From Chondrosia reniformis (Eukaryota > Porifera > Demospongiae > Chondrillida > Chondrillidae), in the NCBI GenBank assembly GCA_947172415.1, contig OX359189.1, positions 518,501-582,500 of the forward strand: 64,000 nt of DNA, given 5' to 3'. Position 1 is the stretch's first letter. The number at the start of each line of letters is the position of its first letter. Below are positions 30,001 to 40,243 of the stretch, piece by piece. The position numbers and the translations under genes were made by a program. Under the pieces are notes generated by a model, which worked only from the letters and a program-made list of their open reading frames with translations, was not told the origin of the DNA and did not search any database.

Positions 30001-33000
30001 AAGCCTTTCTGCACATTCCACATCTCCACACAGCAACACGTCTAGAACAGCTGAAATGGTCTGGACAGCTGCACCAATGTCGTCATCTTGAATGGATACA
30101 AAAGTACTAGACAGGTTAACACGTTCATCTCCTTCTGTGAAACTGATTTGATTGAGAACTGCATCCACACTGATTGAATTATCATTAACATCAGCTACTT
30201 GGATATCAACACTGACTGAAGCTGATCGAGCGGGAGAACCAGAGTCTCTTGCAATCACTGTCAGGTCAAACTGATTTCTCACTTCAGCATCTAGTTCATT
30301 GACTAATGTCAAAACACCAGTAGATATGTTAACGACAAAATGGCCATCACCATTACCACTGCTAATGGTGTATAGTAAGGCACTATTCACACCATCATCT
30401 CTATCAGTTGCCATTACTATGGCAACAGAGCTGCCCACATTCAAATCTTCCCTTACTGACACCTGGTAAGGCAATCCACTAAAAGAGGGAGAATTGTCAT
30501 TCAAATCCAACACAGTTACCATGACAACAGCACTGTCACTCATCTGTGGCTGGCCTCTATCAGTTGCCACAACAGTGAAGCTGTAGAAGGAGACTTCTTC
30601 ACGATCAAGGGGCTCTACAGTGCTAAGTATTCCAGTGGTAGGATGGACACTGAATGGAATGTCTTCTTGTTGGATGGAGTAGGAGAGTGCACTATTATTA
30701 CCAATGTCATCATCGTTGGCTATGAGTTGCCCTAGCAACGTTGGTGGTTCATTCTCACTGATAGGAAACAGGTATGTACTCCTACTAAATACAGGAGGAT
30801 TGTCATTAGAGTCTGTTATTGCTATGGCAACCATTGCAGTTGCAGTTAGGGAGGGGTTTCCCCCATCCACTGCCCACACTTCAAGTTGGTAGCCATCTTG
30901 TGTTTCTCTGTCCAGTGAAGCACTCAATAGTAGAAGTGCAGTTGAACCATTCTGCTCCAGACTGAAGACCTCCTGAACATCACCAGCTGCCTGCAGTGCG
31001 TATGTTAAATTGCTATTGGTTCCACTGTCCTCGTCCTCTGCTTGCAGCGCCAGTACGACCACACCAGAAGGGGAGCCTTCACTAACACTGACCTCATAGT
31101 CCGCTGGTACAAACACTGGTGGGTTGTCGTTAACATCTAGAACTGTGACAATGACAGTGGTATTGGCCATGAGGGGAAGACTACCGTTATCTTGTACGGA
31201 CACTGTGAACTGGTACTCCTCCCCGGCCTCTCTGTCCAGGATTGCTGTGGTCGTGATGTCACCTGATTGGCTGTTAATGGCAAAAGGGACTTCCCCTGAG
31301 AGAATTGCATAACTCAATTTACCATTCTCTCCACTGTCTTCATCTGTAGCTTCTACAGTGGTGACATATATAGGAGGGGTCTGGCCCTCCAGGATAGAGC
31401 CAGTAAATGTGTCCAGGAGAAAAAATGGAGTATTGTCATTTACATCCGTCAGCGTTATGATTACAGTTGCTGTGTTTGACAGTGACATTGGTGAACCACT
31501 GTCTTCTGCTACCACAGAAAATGTGAAAGATGAATTAGTTTCAAAATCCAAAGACCCAGTTCTAAATATGATTCCAGAATCAGAATCTACTCCAAATGGT
31601 ATACTGGTATCAGGGATATGGTAGGAGATTTGACTGTTAATCCCAAGATCAGCATCAGTGGCAGATACACTTGCTACGGAGAGAGACAGTGCCACATTTT
31701 CTGGGGCAGTTCCATGAAAGGCACTTCTTGTGAACATTGGTGCATTATCATTAATATCTTCCAAATAAACAACAGCAGTTGTTGTACCAGTGAGCGGGGG
31801 AGAACCCTGGTCATTAGCAGTGATAATAAGCATATAAACAGATGTGGTTTCTCTGTCAAGACTTCCGTTGCCAACAGCAAGCATGCCAGTACTAGAGTCA
31901 ATGCTAAAGGCTCCGCCCGTGTCACCTCTCAATAAGGAATACCTAATATTAGCATTTTGGGGTGCATCTACATCAGTTGCTGTTACCATGCCAACCAGTG
32001 TTGCAGGGAGGCTTTCTTCTGTTATAGTAAAGTTGTAGCTGTCAGATGAAAACTGAGGAACGTTGTCATTTGTGTCAGTTGTGGTGATAGTGACAGTAGC
32101 AGTAGGAGCAGTGAGGCCATCAACAAGTGGCAATGGGTTGGTAGCTGTCACCAACAAAACAGAATTGTAGTCACTCAAAGGCTCTTCTCTGTCAAGAGCT
32201 CTCTCCACTGTTAGTTCTCCAGAGATGGAATCCAAACTGAAGTAGCCTCCGTCATTTCCACTCACAATCATAAACCTCACCTGTCCATGGCCCGCGTAGG
32301 CCCCAGTCATTGTATCTCCGTCTGTAGCTCTTAGCTCTCCCACTATGTTGCCTACAGTGTTCTCTGGTGCATTGAAAGGCAGGGAGCTCTCCACAAACAC
32401 AGGTGCGTTATCGTTTATCAAGATGACTTGGATTGCTGCATTCAGAGTATTACTAGTTGCGACTCCGTCATTGAGTACAATTTCAATGTTTCTCAGTCCT
32501 GATGACGGTTCAGAATGTGTATTACTATATGTGATGGTACCAAGGAAGATGGCAAAGTTCAAAAGTGTCCCACTGTTCAATGGGGAAAAGGAGAAGGTGT
32601 AGCTATGAACAGAAATGGATTGCTGATCCATCTCTACCATAAGTCCTCCCCCACTGGTGTCTCGGAAGCCTAGCACCTCGCTCTCACCATCCTGAATATC
32701 CCTCAACACTACTGTCAAGGTAGAGAGTGTCTCGTTATCTCTGTCTGTGATAGTCACAGAGGATGAGTCTACAATGTCCACAGCACCTCCTCCTTCAGTA
32801 AAGAAGGCAAAATGACCACTCTCTGGCTGCAGCTGAGGGGGATCATTGACCAATCGGATGGCAACAGTGGCAGTACTGGGGCCACTCTCTACCTCTCCAT
32901 CATTAACAGTCAAGATTATCATTCTTGTCTCTGAACTAGGCTCATCCTGCCTGTTGTAGTATTCTATGCGAGTGAGAACTTGGTTGTATGTTGCTAGGGA

Positions 33001-36000
33001 ACCTCCACCTGTTACTTGAAGAGTACCTGTTCCTGGTACATAACTAGACTGAATCCCTGATATATTTGTCCGGAGAGCTAGACCCTCCTGACTGCCATCT
33101 TGTGCATTTTGGAGTGTTGCTGTCAAGGAGATGATTTCAGGACTGTCAACATCAGAGACAGTAGCAGCCATACCAGCAATGGTCACTCCAGTAGATTCTT
33201 CAGCAAATGAGGTTTCATAATCTAAGCCATTAACTGCTGGTCCATTTAGATCAAGCACCGGAGGATCATTGACTACCGAAAAGCTAACTAGTGCTGTTGC
33301 TAAGGAACTGTTCAACTGTCCGTCACTAACTATAAACTGGACTTGTCTTCTTGTGGAGTTTGGGGCTGGAGAGAGATTATTGTAAGTGATTGACAAAAGG
33401 ACAGTTCTGTAGTCACTTATGTCAGCTGTTCCAGAGAGTCTAATAACACTATTGGTCACCTGGGCAACAGTGACCTGATTGGATTGCACAGCTCCTAACA
33501 TTTCACTGTCCCCATCAGGTGAGTTCAGTAGAGTAATGGCTGCCCCCTCAAGTGTAGTGCCGTCAGGGTCTGATAACACTAATTGGTTGGAGGATAGCAG
33601 GTTCACTGAACCCCCACCCTCCTGAAATAGAACCTCTGTGTCAATATTGCCACCGAGATTGAGATACGGAGGATCATTGGTTAGAATCACGTTAATAAGA
33701 CACGTCACAGCAACACTTTCCAATTCTCCATCCTGCACCACAAAGGTGACATTTCTAGCAGATGGCTGTGGTTCGTCTTTTGTGTTGAAGTACCTCAGGG
33801 CCTCCAGAACAGTGATGTAATCTGCAAAGGGGGCGGGGCCAACTAGAGTGAGTTGGTGTGGAGGGTCAGTAAACACAGCCTGAAGGCCCGAAGGCATAAC
33901 AATGTTAATCACCAGTCCTTCATCACTGCCATCTTGGGCGTTGGCAAGGGTGATCCGAAGACTATCCACCGACTGAGCTCCTCTGTCAGAGTCTGATAGG
34001 CTGACAGTACCAGTGATTTGGACTGCAGGGCCTTCTTCCATAAACACTGTCTCATAGTCCAAAGTCCCACTTCCATCTACAACATTCAGATCCAGAATGG
34101 GTCTGTTGTCATTCACCAGGGTAACTAGGATGCTAATCTGAGGACTGTTACTGTTAAAGATGCCATCTGACACAACAACTGATATTCTTCTCTCTTCACC
34201 AAATGGCTCCTCTTCACCGTTTGTGAAGGTGAGAGAGCTAAGAATGGAACTTGCAATAGAAGTGTTGAAGGATCCCGAAACTTGTAAAACTCTCCCTCCA
34301 TTTTGCAACAGCACACTGATACCTGGTGTGTTGCTAGGCAGCGTGACAGAGAGGCTGTCTGGGTGAGTAGTGAGAGTCATATCAGCATTCAGAATGCGAG
34401 CAGTAATCATGACAAGATTGAAGGTGTCGGCATCTTCAACACTTCCCAATGGTAGCACAAACACTGAGTCAGTTCCTTCAGTGAACGTAACAGATGAAGG
34501 CGCTCCTGAAATCTGGGGAGGATTATCATTGACATCACTAATTAAAATGTCTACTGTAGCGGTCGAGGAGAGGGAAGGGGAACCATTGTCTGTCACCATG
34601 ACAACCAAAGATTCCATTTCAAGGCTTTCCCTATCAAACACTTGTAATGTTGTAATTTGTCCATCCTCAGGATTGATACTAAATAAGCTTGTGTTCCCAG
34701 ATGAAATTGAAAAAGTAAATATGGAATTGGGATTTGAACCATCTCTATCACTAGCTCCCAAAGTAGGGCTGACCATTACCATAGTACCCATTGGGCTGTT
34801 TTCAGTTACTATGGCAGCATAACTCTCAGAAGTAAACAGTGGTGCATTGTCATTCACATCAACAACAATGACGTGCACAGTTGTAGTTGCCGAGAAAGAA
34901 GGCACTCCACCATCCCTTGCTGTTACTGTGAGCATGTATTCTGACACATCTTCGTGATCCAGAGATTCAGTCGTGACTATCACATTGTTATCCATTAATC
35001 TGAATCTCCCAAGGGAATTTCCCTGAGTAATGGAAAGTGTGATGTCGCCACTGACGCCTCCATCTTGGTCACTGACAGCTAGTTGTAGTACAGAGGAACT
35101 GGCGGCAACATTCTCCATTATGCTCGCTTCATACTCAATTTGACTGAACATTGGAGGAAATTCATTGGACTCCACTACAGTAATCTGAACTGTTGCCGTG
35201 GAAACAAGGGAAGGTGTGGCCAATGAGTTTGTAGCTGTTAAGGTGAGAGAATACATTTCTTGAGATTCAAAATCCAGCCGACCAATCAGAATGAGTGTTC
35301 CATTTTCAGAGTCCAGTTCAAACAGTCCATTGTCGTTACCAGATACAATAGCATATGACACAACAGCATTTTCCCCAGTGTCAGCATCACTAGCTAGCAC
35401 TTCATCGATAACAAGAGGAGGGAGGGAGGTCTCGGATAAGACATAAGCCAATACATCCTGAGCAAAAAGGGGCGGGTTATCGTTGAAATCTTCCACACCC
35501 ACATTCACTTGGAAGGTGGCTGTCATAACTGGATCCCCGGCATCATGTACGCTGATAGTTACAATGTGTTCTTGGTCAGTCTCATAATCTAGTGACCCTG
35601 TAAGCCGTAGAGCTCCAGATCCAGAACCAACATCAAACACTGTAGCACCAGTTGAAACATTAGATATGGCGTATGACAAAACTGCATTGGGCCCCTCATC
35701 AGGATCAGTTGCCATGACAACTGTGATCACCGAGGGTACTGGTGCATTTTCAGAAAGCTGTAGCGAGAGAGATGGTTGGGCAAATGAAGGAGGATTGTCA
35801 TTCTCGTCAATGATTGTGATGTTCACAAGCGAAGTGGAACTGAGACTCGGAGTTCCACCATCTTCAGCCAAAATTGTGAACATATAGCTCTCTACACTTT
35901 CTCTATCAATTGCCATGGAAACATTGATCTGTCCATCATTACTGATGGAGAATGGTATGGTATGGTTGGATAGTATGCTCAGCATAATGGCTGCATTCTC

Positions 36001-39000
36001 GTCCGAGTCCTGATCACTGACAGTTACAAGTAGTACTGGAGTACCGGGAGGTGAATTCTCTAGAACACTGCTCTCGTAAGATAAATCAGAAAATTGTGGT
36101 TCATTGTCATTAGCATCTAACACTGTCACTTCTACTCGTGCAGTTCCTCCATCCTCTGAGGAGCCATCAGTTGCTATGACACTGAAGGCGTAGAAAGACG
36201 TGGCTTCATGATCTAGGAATCCAACCAGAAGTAGATCACCCTCTACCGGATCAAGGAAGAATGTATCATTGATAGCCTGCGGATCAGCAAACTGATACCT
36301 GACCACTCTAAAAGATGGAGATAAATCTCTATCCACTGCAGACACTCTTAACACTGAAGTACCAACTGATACTGATTCTGATACTGGCTCCTGATATAAA
36401 TTGGAAGTGAAAATTGGTCTCTCATCGTTGACATCTTGTATGGTAACCATAACAACCGTAGAGGAATTAAGAGAAGGTATTCCTCTGTCAGTGCCCTGCA
36501 GTATAAGAGTATAGGACTGTACTGTTTCAAAGTCAAGGCTAGGCTGACCTGAAGGCTTAAGTATACCAGTGATGGGGTCAATAGTAAAGACCCCCTCAGA
36601 ATCCCCAGACAGTATGGTATACCTTATATCGGCATTAATACCCACATCAGCATCTGTCGCTGTAACTTGGATTATCTCCATATTAGGCAGAGCATCTTCT
36701 GTAACCATGGCAACATAGGTATTCCGATCAAAAGTAGGTGGGGAGTCATTGGCATCGATGAGTGTGATGACTAATTGTGCAGTGGCTGATTGGGTGGAGG
36801 TGGGGGAAGTCCCAACATCCACAGCTAGCACTGTGAGAGTGTACATCTCTCTGGCCTCTCTATCTAGCTGTGTTGCTATGGTAACCTCTCCAGTAGTAGA
36901 GTTAATAGTAAAGTGTTGTCTGTCTGTACCTAATATGATTGAAAACTCAACTGGTCGAGAGAGCAATCTTCGATCAGTAACAGTTACCATAGCAACAAAC
37001 TCTCCAATCAGAGCATCCTCTTGAATGCTTGCAGTATAAAGACTCTCAACAAATTGGAGGCAAGTAGAATTACAATGCTGACATCTCTTCAAAGTATCGG
37101 GATACGTTTCCACAGAACAAGCAGAGACGCATGTGATCCCGTCCACATCCAACACATTCCTACAGGACTGCAAGGGAGAAGAAGAAAACAGTTTCAATTA
37201 TTAATACTACATTTTATACATTCACCTACGTATATAATAGGTGAATTTAACAGTTGCAGCAAAAGAAATTCAATGCTTAGCGATTAAGACTTTCTCCAAT
37301 ACACATGTGATGTGTTACAGGGTTGAGCAATATTACACAACTCACATCACAATCAGTAGCATCTGCCCCTCCACAGCTCCCAGTAGCATCACACTCCTCA
37401 CTACAAGGCTGGCACCCAGAAGGGTTTCCCAGATCAAAATACCCTCCTTCACAGTTGCCACAGGTCCGTCCTATCACGTGGTGGAGACAGTCACACTGTC
37501 CCTCATCCTGACTGCAAGCCACACTGTTACCAACTGTACCATTTGTGTTACATTGACACGAAGTACAGCCATCCGGGTTGGAATTCTGAAGGTTGTAGAA
37601 ACCTGAGACACAAGATTCACATCTCCTACCAGTCACAAAAGACTTGCATGAACACTGCCCGCTGCCTCCAGTCTGATTGCACAATCCATCATCAGTTATC
37701 CCACTGTTCAAACAGTTGCATGGCTGACATGCATCAGGTGAATCTTGGGCCACACCCACTGGGTTATAATAATAGGGTCTGCATCCTTCACATTGAACAC
37801 CCTCGGTATTGTCGGTGCAGTCATTGCACCTTCCCATTCCAATTTCAGAATCATAGGTGCAACTTGAAGCATGTCCATAGCACTGGCACATTTCACATTC
37901 ATTAGCAGATGTAAGATTACCTGCCAACCAAGGACGGTTGTTATACAGAGGTAGACACTCCTGACATGTGACACCCATGGTGTTATGCTGACAGACACAA
38001 TTCTGCCCATCACACTGTGAGGCGTGTCCACTACATACGCACACCTCCCCAGAAATAAATAAGTCATTGATAGCAAAATATCTGCTTCCTGGATCTCGCT
38101 GTCTGTTTTGAAAGGTGTGCCATCCTAACAATTGAATCCTAACCATTCTGGCAAGTGCGAAATCTCTCAGTTCTGTATTCTCGTGATACTGGTCTGCACC
38201 TGGTCGGTTGTTCTCTCCAAATATCCTCAGTTCTATAAATCTGTCATAGAGTGGCAGGTTGTAGGCATTGATACAGTTCACATCAGTGGAGGAGAGGAGT
38301 GCCCCATTGTCCTCCATATTGAAGAGGGAGGGGCAATCAAAAGCAAAGTATTGTCGCGGACTAAATGTACTCCCATCCTGAGAATAATATATTGCCATAC
38401 CATAGGGGGTAAGGGACCGAAAGTGGGTGGAGACATAGAGCACCTCCCTGGAGTCTCCAAAGTCAACAGTAACATTAACTTCCTGAATGCCATTAGCTGA
38501 TTGCCACCATGAAGCAGTAGTGTCACCGTCATTGGCTAATGTGATTGGATGGCCAAGTGGATTTGTGCGGGTCACCTGTGAGGTCTGATTGTGACTTTCG
38601 CACAATGACTCATCCAGGCTATCAACAGTTGGGTGTGTTACCGGACAGAAGCAGCTGGGGTACACCCTCACAGAACTGGCCACACCCACTTGAACTCTAA
38701 CCTGCTCGTCTACAAGAGCACTTGGGAAGTACAGAAACCTGTGGAGGTCTCCTACAGCCAATAGAGTTGGACAAAACAGCATCATTTCATTCTCTATTTG
38801 TCATAATATTTGATGTAAAGAGACATGGACAAATGCACACATGTTTTTCGTGCCATCCCTACTTATAGAGTACTGCCATACTCTCTGATATACGTAATAT
38901 TTACAGTAATGATTTCTAACTGCCACTTGTATGTAAGATTGAGATTACCTTGAAACCTTGAATTATCATCCAGTTTCTGTCCAAGAATCAGTTCACTGTC

Positions 39001-39993
39001 TGTATCATCCTGGATCCTATCCTCCAGCTGCTCCCGGGTGATTAGTTCTCCATCAAGAAAAACTGTCAAGTAGTCCCTATACACAACCAGCAACACGTAC
39101 TGGGGGCGTGGCCCAGCTAGATTCACACCTCTTAGTAGCACTGTCCGAAACCCACTTTCCAAACCAACTGGTTGATACTCAAACAGCATCTCATGTCTGG
39201 TGTTGTCCACATATAGTGCATAGTGTACAACACTTCCGTTTATAGGTGCCTTTGCAAACAAGTAGCTACGTATTTTAAGAAATGTACAAATAAACACCAA
39301 GTATAACACACTACCTCCACCATGGTAACTAATGAGCAATGAATAATTGTAATTATAGTCTATATGCAGTGTGTGGAAGAGCAGATGAACTCACCCTCGA
39401 TTTCCAGCTGCCTGGGAGACCTGCATTAAAAGTGTGATTTGAGCACTCTCCGAAACTACCACCTCTTCTGTTGCCATGGCATAAGATGAACCACTTCCAT
39501 CAAAAGACAAGATCCTATTGCCATCGGCCGACAGGGAGGAAGACTGCAAAAAGAGGAGGAGACGAGAGAGAAACAGTGCCAGTTTTTACCACATAAATAC
39601 AAGTGGTATTCCTTCTACATAACTTCAGTACGGAAGAGATTAAACTTAGAGTTTAGACTAGTCGGTATGCCAAATTAGCTTCATAATACTTACCACTCCA
39701 CCACTTAGACTGGTTGTCGCTAAAACATCGACACTATCAATACTGGGAGGACTTTGAGGACAGGACTGATCGCAATTCTGAACGAGACATCCAGCCCCAT
39801 CCAAGAAACTCTCCGGACCGCAGAACTCGTTTGGAGAGCCGTCACCGCAAGTTGAAGTAGCACTGATCGCTTGATTTCTAGCAAAATTTGACCCAAGTGG
39901 TACTGGCGGAAAAAGTCCTTGTCCGTTGGAAGCATTAAAAAGCTGATTTACCGTTAGTAGAAATAAATATAAGAATAACATGGGCGGGGACAT
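4394..39993 (-). CDS. Giant lefftyrin-like cadherin receptor with tyrosine-phosphatase domain
   Basis: I assembled 13 exons with matching phases: 39993-39694, 39543-39395, 39265-38949, 38751-37346, 37167-10317, 10248-8833, 8716-8265, 8093-7962, 7806-7316, 7253-7091, 6881-6769, 6700-6635 and 6404-4394. The sum is 33,867 nt, an exact multiple of three: 11,288 residues. Order: signal peptide (LFLYLFLLTV), TSPN/LamG-like (~100-290), laminin N-terminal (~290-495), laminin EGF (~496-705), furin-like Cys cluster, 39 cadherin and 15 cadherin-like repeats (~770-6,950), two TMEM132-like/cohesin/dockerin modules, two FN3-like domains, a TM helix (~10,245-10,270), PTP (~10,500-10,730) and a Pro/Ser-rich tail. 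LamN + EGF + furin + cadherin + FN3 + PTP is the lefftyrin set; cohesin is the hallmark of the separate coherin family. It is inferred to be a surface adhesion receptor. Exact residue limits of domains are my estimates. Confidence 0.9.
6180..7253 (-). other. Protein tyrosine phosphatase domain, predicted inactive or weakened
   Basis: Encoded by exons 7253-7091, 6881-6769, 6700-6635 and the start of the last exon. Family motifs are intact in order: SKNRFRN (KNRY), ADYINATFING, PRQYIAAQ, EFWQMIWEQ, YWPEEG, and a Q-loop just downstream (QRGMVVQNKEQYQFV). Two catalytic elements are changed. The WPD loop reads WPE (residue ~10,652) and the P-loop HCSAGxGRTG reads HCSNGLGKTG: Cys ~10,685 is kept but the invariant Arg is Lys (~10,691). 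D2-type pseudophosphatase domains show similar changes. No second PTP domain follows. Confidence 0.9.
8265..9140 (-). other. Two FN3-like domains and transmembrane helix
   Basis: A beta-rich segment (ANISWVIENINPD...ITIYYRECP) and a clearer fibronectin III domain (VNFTWQPPLYPNGIIELYQLYLDG...YLVACTAVGC) span the 8833/8716 intron. The PPLYPNGIIxxYxLY pattern is typical of usherin and receptor-PTP FN3 domains. About 25 hydrophobic residues follow (ITVAMVIVSVVLGIIAILLL), then a stop-transfer run RRWHSAVRRKRIKL. This fixes the orientation: everything encoded upstream is extracellular. Confidence 0.88.
9140..13385 (-). other. Module 2: second TMEM132-like/cohesin/dockerin module
   Basis: A second copy of the module in the same order and of nearly the same length (4.25 kb): VLVQLPTRAFYPGESFHINL; a Cys pair segment; INIRVWDP with LGNCSLGYQKSKY; Ig-like strands; a cohesin-like domain (GDVDVN...YSVAIRANSEGFSLGTLDL) interrupted by the exon 5/6 intron; basic residues PAKR and TRQTR; dockerin loops VDFNGDCTFDLLDVSCALMY and LLDVNRNNLTDLNDVIYLLK; and an X domain ending MGYQPL, matching RGYNPF of copy 1. 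Clear but distant similarity between copies indicates an old internal duplication. Confidence 0.75.
13385..14310 (-). other. Ser/Thr/Pro-rich linker with short peptide repeats
   Basis: About 300 residues rich in Ser, Thr, Val, Gln and Pro join the two modules. They include a tract of (S/N)(D/V)IQTS-type repeats (about 13,690-13,950), a TPTAVMT tandem (13,490-13,560) and a (SP)n run near 13,410. The composition suggests a mucin-like, heavily O-glycosylated stalk. In other frames it produces repetitive open frames that are not genes. Confidence 0.85.
14310..18490 (-). other. Module 1: TMEM132-like region, cohesin, dibasic sites, dockerin, X domain
   Basis: A ~4.18-kb coding module. The first part resembles TMEM132 family ectodomains: LPTHILLPGNSFPVSLSAYY, a CQASSS...CTAVYLSGDE segment, an RVWFP strand followed by AVEGWYAMKDGRCTQQYQ (compare VWVP...GWRVP...CTLQYQ in TMEM132), and bacterial-Ig-like strands. 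A cohesin-like domain follows (~15,560-15,150; SVAVPIRVNTGSDMIGSFEF, YDNNKLQF, VATLQFRTL). Next come basic sites SSRKRRQ and RSRRQ, then a dockerin-like pair of Ca2+ loops (DVDGDCVLTNEDSSALLAIL and YDVDSNGVLDVNDAFFLLRA). An unnamed domain ends near RGYNPF. Cohesin and Ig-like domains are known components of TMEM132 proteins; dockerin next to cohesin recalls bacterial cellulosomes. Confidence 0.75.
18490..20960 (-). other. Cadherin block 4 (8 repeats)
   Basis: The last eight classical cadherin repeats (linkers DVNDNTP, DGNDHAP, DIDDNLP, DVNDNRP, DINNHAP, DINEFEP, DINDNAP, then a final unit without a linker). The final unit runs into the TMEM132-like region. Confidence 0.87.
20960..23065 (-). 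other. Cadherin-like block A3 (5 repeats)
   Basis: The third run of five ~140-residue units (linkers NDNPPELDLS, NDPPILLLG, NNAPILDAN, NDAPVIEG, NDNPPTFI). Unit 1 (DEDTF) matches unit 1 of block A1 (DADTF). Unit 4 (FDYNTTYEENSNGVNI) matches unit 4 of block A1 (LDYETSFAEESTGVTI). This supports copying of the five-unit block as a whole. Confidence 0.8.
23065..28040 (-). other. Cadherin block 3 (16 repeats)
   Basis: Sixteen classical cadherin repeats of about 104 residues, twice the size of blocks 1 and 4. Several linkers are degenerate and may bind less calcium: ISITDTSP, DVDDFDV, DADDLGP and DANEPP. These places are possible hinges in an otherwise rigid rod. Confidence 0.88.
28040..30165 (-). 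other. Cadherin-like block A2 (5 repeats)
   Basis: The second run of five ~140-residue units, with linkers NDQVPLVDLS, NDPPTVATS, NDPPLVDIN, NDPPLIYLD and DDNPPTFL. Its length (about 2.13 kb) is the same as the first block. The units correspond in order to those of blocks 1 and 3, for instance TLDHVSVRI in unit 2 against SVDSLRITL in block 1. Confidence 0.8.
30165..32400 (-). other. Cadherin block 2 (7 repeats)
   Basis: Seven classical cadherin repeats with LDRE/LDFE and DxNDN linkers (DTNDNVP, DINDNAP, DVNDNTP, DVNDNPP, DSNDNPP, DLNDNSP). The last linker, DVNDNSI, leads directly into the second block of cadherin-like units. Confidence 0.88.
32400..34510 (-). other. Cadherin-like block A1 (5 repeats of another class)
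   Basis: Five units of about 140 residues. Each starts with an EEG/EGG element after a beta strand, contains an acidic D-x-D segment, and ends in a V-N-D-(P/N)-P linker followed by LDLN-like residues (NDNRPILDLN, NDPPYLNLG, NDPPVLDLN, NDPPQLQPE, then NDNAPVFV back to ordinary cadherins). They lack the LDRE motif of true cadherin repeats. They resemble the cadherin-like Ca2+-dependent beta-sandwich repeats seen in very large adhesion proteins; I cannot assign a named family. Confidence 0.8.
34510..37060 (-). other. Cadherin block 1 (8 repeats)
   Basis: Eight extracellular cadherin repeats of about 106 residues, each with the Ca2+-binding motifs xEN/xED, LDxE/LDRE, DxD and a DxNDxxP linker (for example DANDSPP, DVNDERP, DANDNEP, DENDNPP). 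One linker is degenerate (ESNEFPP). Calcium-rigidified rods are the established role of such arrays. Confidence 0.9.
36701..36996. repeat. Cluster of three X-box-like 14-bp palindromes in coding sequence
   Basis: GTAACCATGGCAAC (36701-36714), GTTGCTATGGTAAC (36872-36885) and GTTACCATAGCAAC (36983-36996) all fit GTNRCC-N2-RGYAAC. On the gene strand they encode the V-x-M-V-T-type beta strand of cadherin repeats. They are the tightest group of a motif found dozens of times along the giant exon. Confidence 0.6.
37346..38751 (-). other. Exon 4: laminin N-terminal domain and laminin-type EGF repeats
   Basis: The exon first completes the TSPN/LamG-like domain (FQG|DLHRFLYFPSALVDEQ). A laminin N-terminal domain follows, with the typical ASWWQS, AIYYSQDGSTF and RYFAINDLFISGEV signatures. 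Laminin EGF repeats then start at CVCSGHASQCDG (CHCNGHAxxC-like), CQCYGHASSC and CNCLNSG, with a further repeat at CQCNTNG. A signal peptide, LamG-like, LamN, LE order at the N-terminus is also that of usherin. The exon ends in phase 0 inside a Cys-rich stretch (GADATDCD|SCRN) that continues into the giant exon as a furin-like repeat. Confidence 0.88.
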
Positions 39994-40243
39994 GGTTGAA
40001 CGCCTTCTTCCTCTCCTAATCAGTGGAGAACTACAGAGAAATTCATAACCGAGGTTATTTAATTCAGTATGATGATATCTTGGAAATTCTCCCCCGTTGC
40101 AAATTAATACTTGGACTTAGCCAGTTGCCACCCCTTTTTATCGAATCTTCCGTAAACTATTGTGATGTGGTAATTTGTTATTATAAAATCATGAATAATA
40201 CAAATTGTCAACAACACATGTAGATTTAAAAAATAAGATGAAT
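39994..40243 (-). promoter_or_regulatory. Receptor gene 5' region and RPF2 3' flank
   Basis: Only 250 bp separate the receptor start codon from the stop of RPF2, which is on the same strand upstream. The receptor promoter and 5' UTR must lie here or within RPF2 unless the two genes are co-transcribed. I see no TATA box at a convincing distance. Confidence 0.45.

Larger units (their letters stand above)
10317..37167 (-). other. Exon 5: uninterrupted 26,851-bp coding exon
   Basis: The reading frame is open from the acceptor (TTGCAG|TCCTGTAGG, 37167) to the donor (CCAGCTG|GTAAGC, 10317) without a stop, in phase 0 to phase 1. It encodes about 8,950 residues. Both neighbouring junctions keep the domains in frame: upstream the Cys-rich repeat, downstream the second cohesin (NYPAG|NFRVTNAAPG). 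The rest of the gene is split into small exons by introns of about 65 to 200 bp, so the absence of introns here is a local property. Confidence 0.93.

Noticed and set aside
13271-36996. Plus-strand open frames of 60-160 codons opposite the giant exon
   Set aside because: Shadows of the minus-strand coding sequence; no domain similarity.
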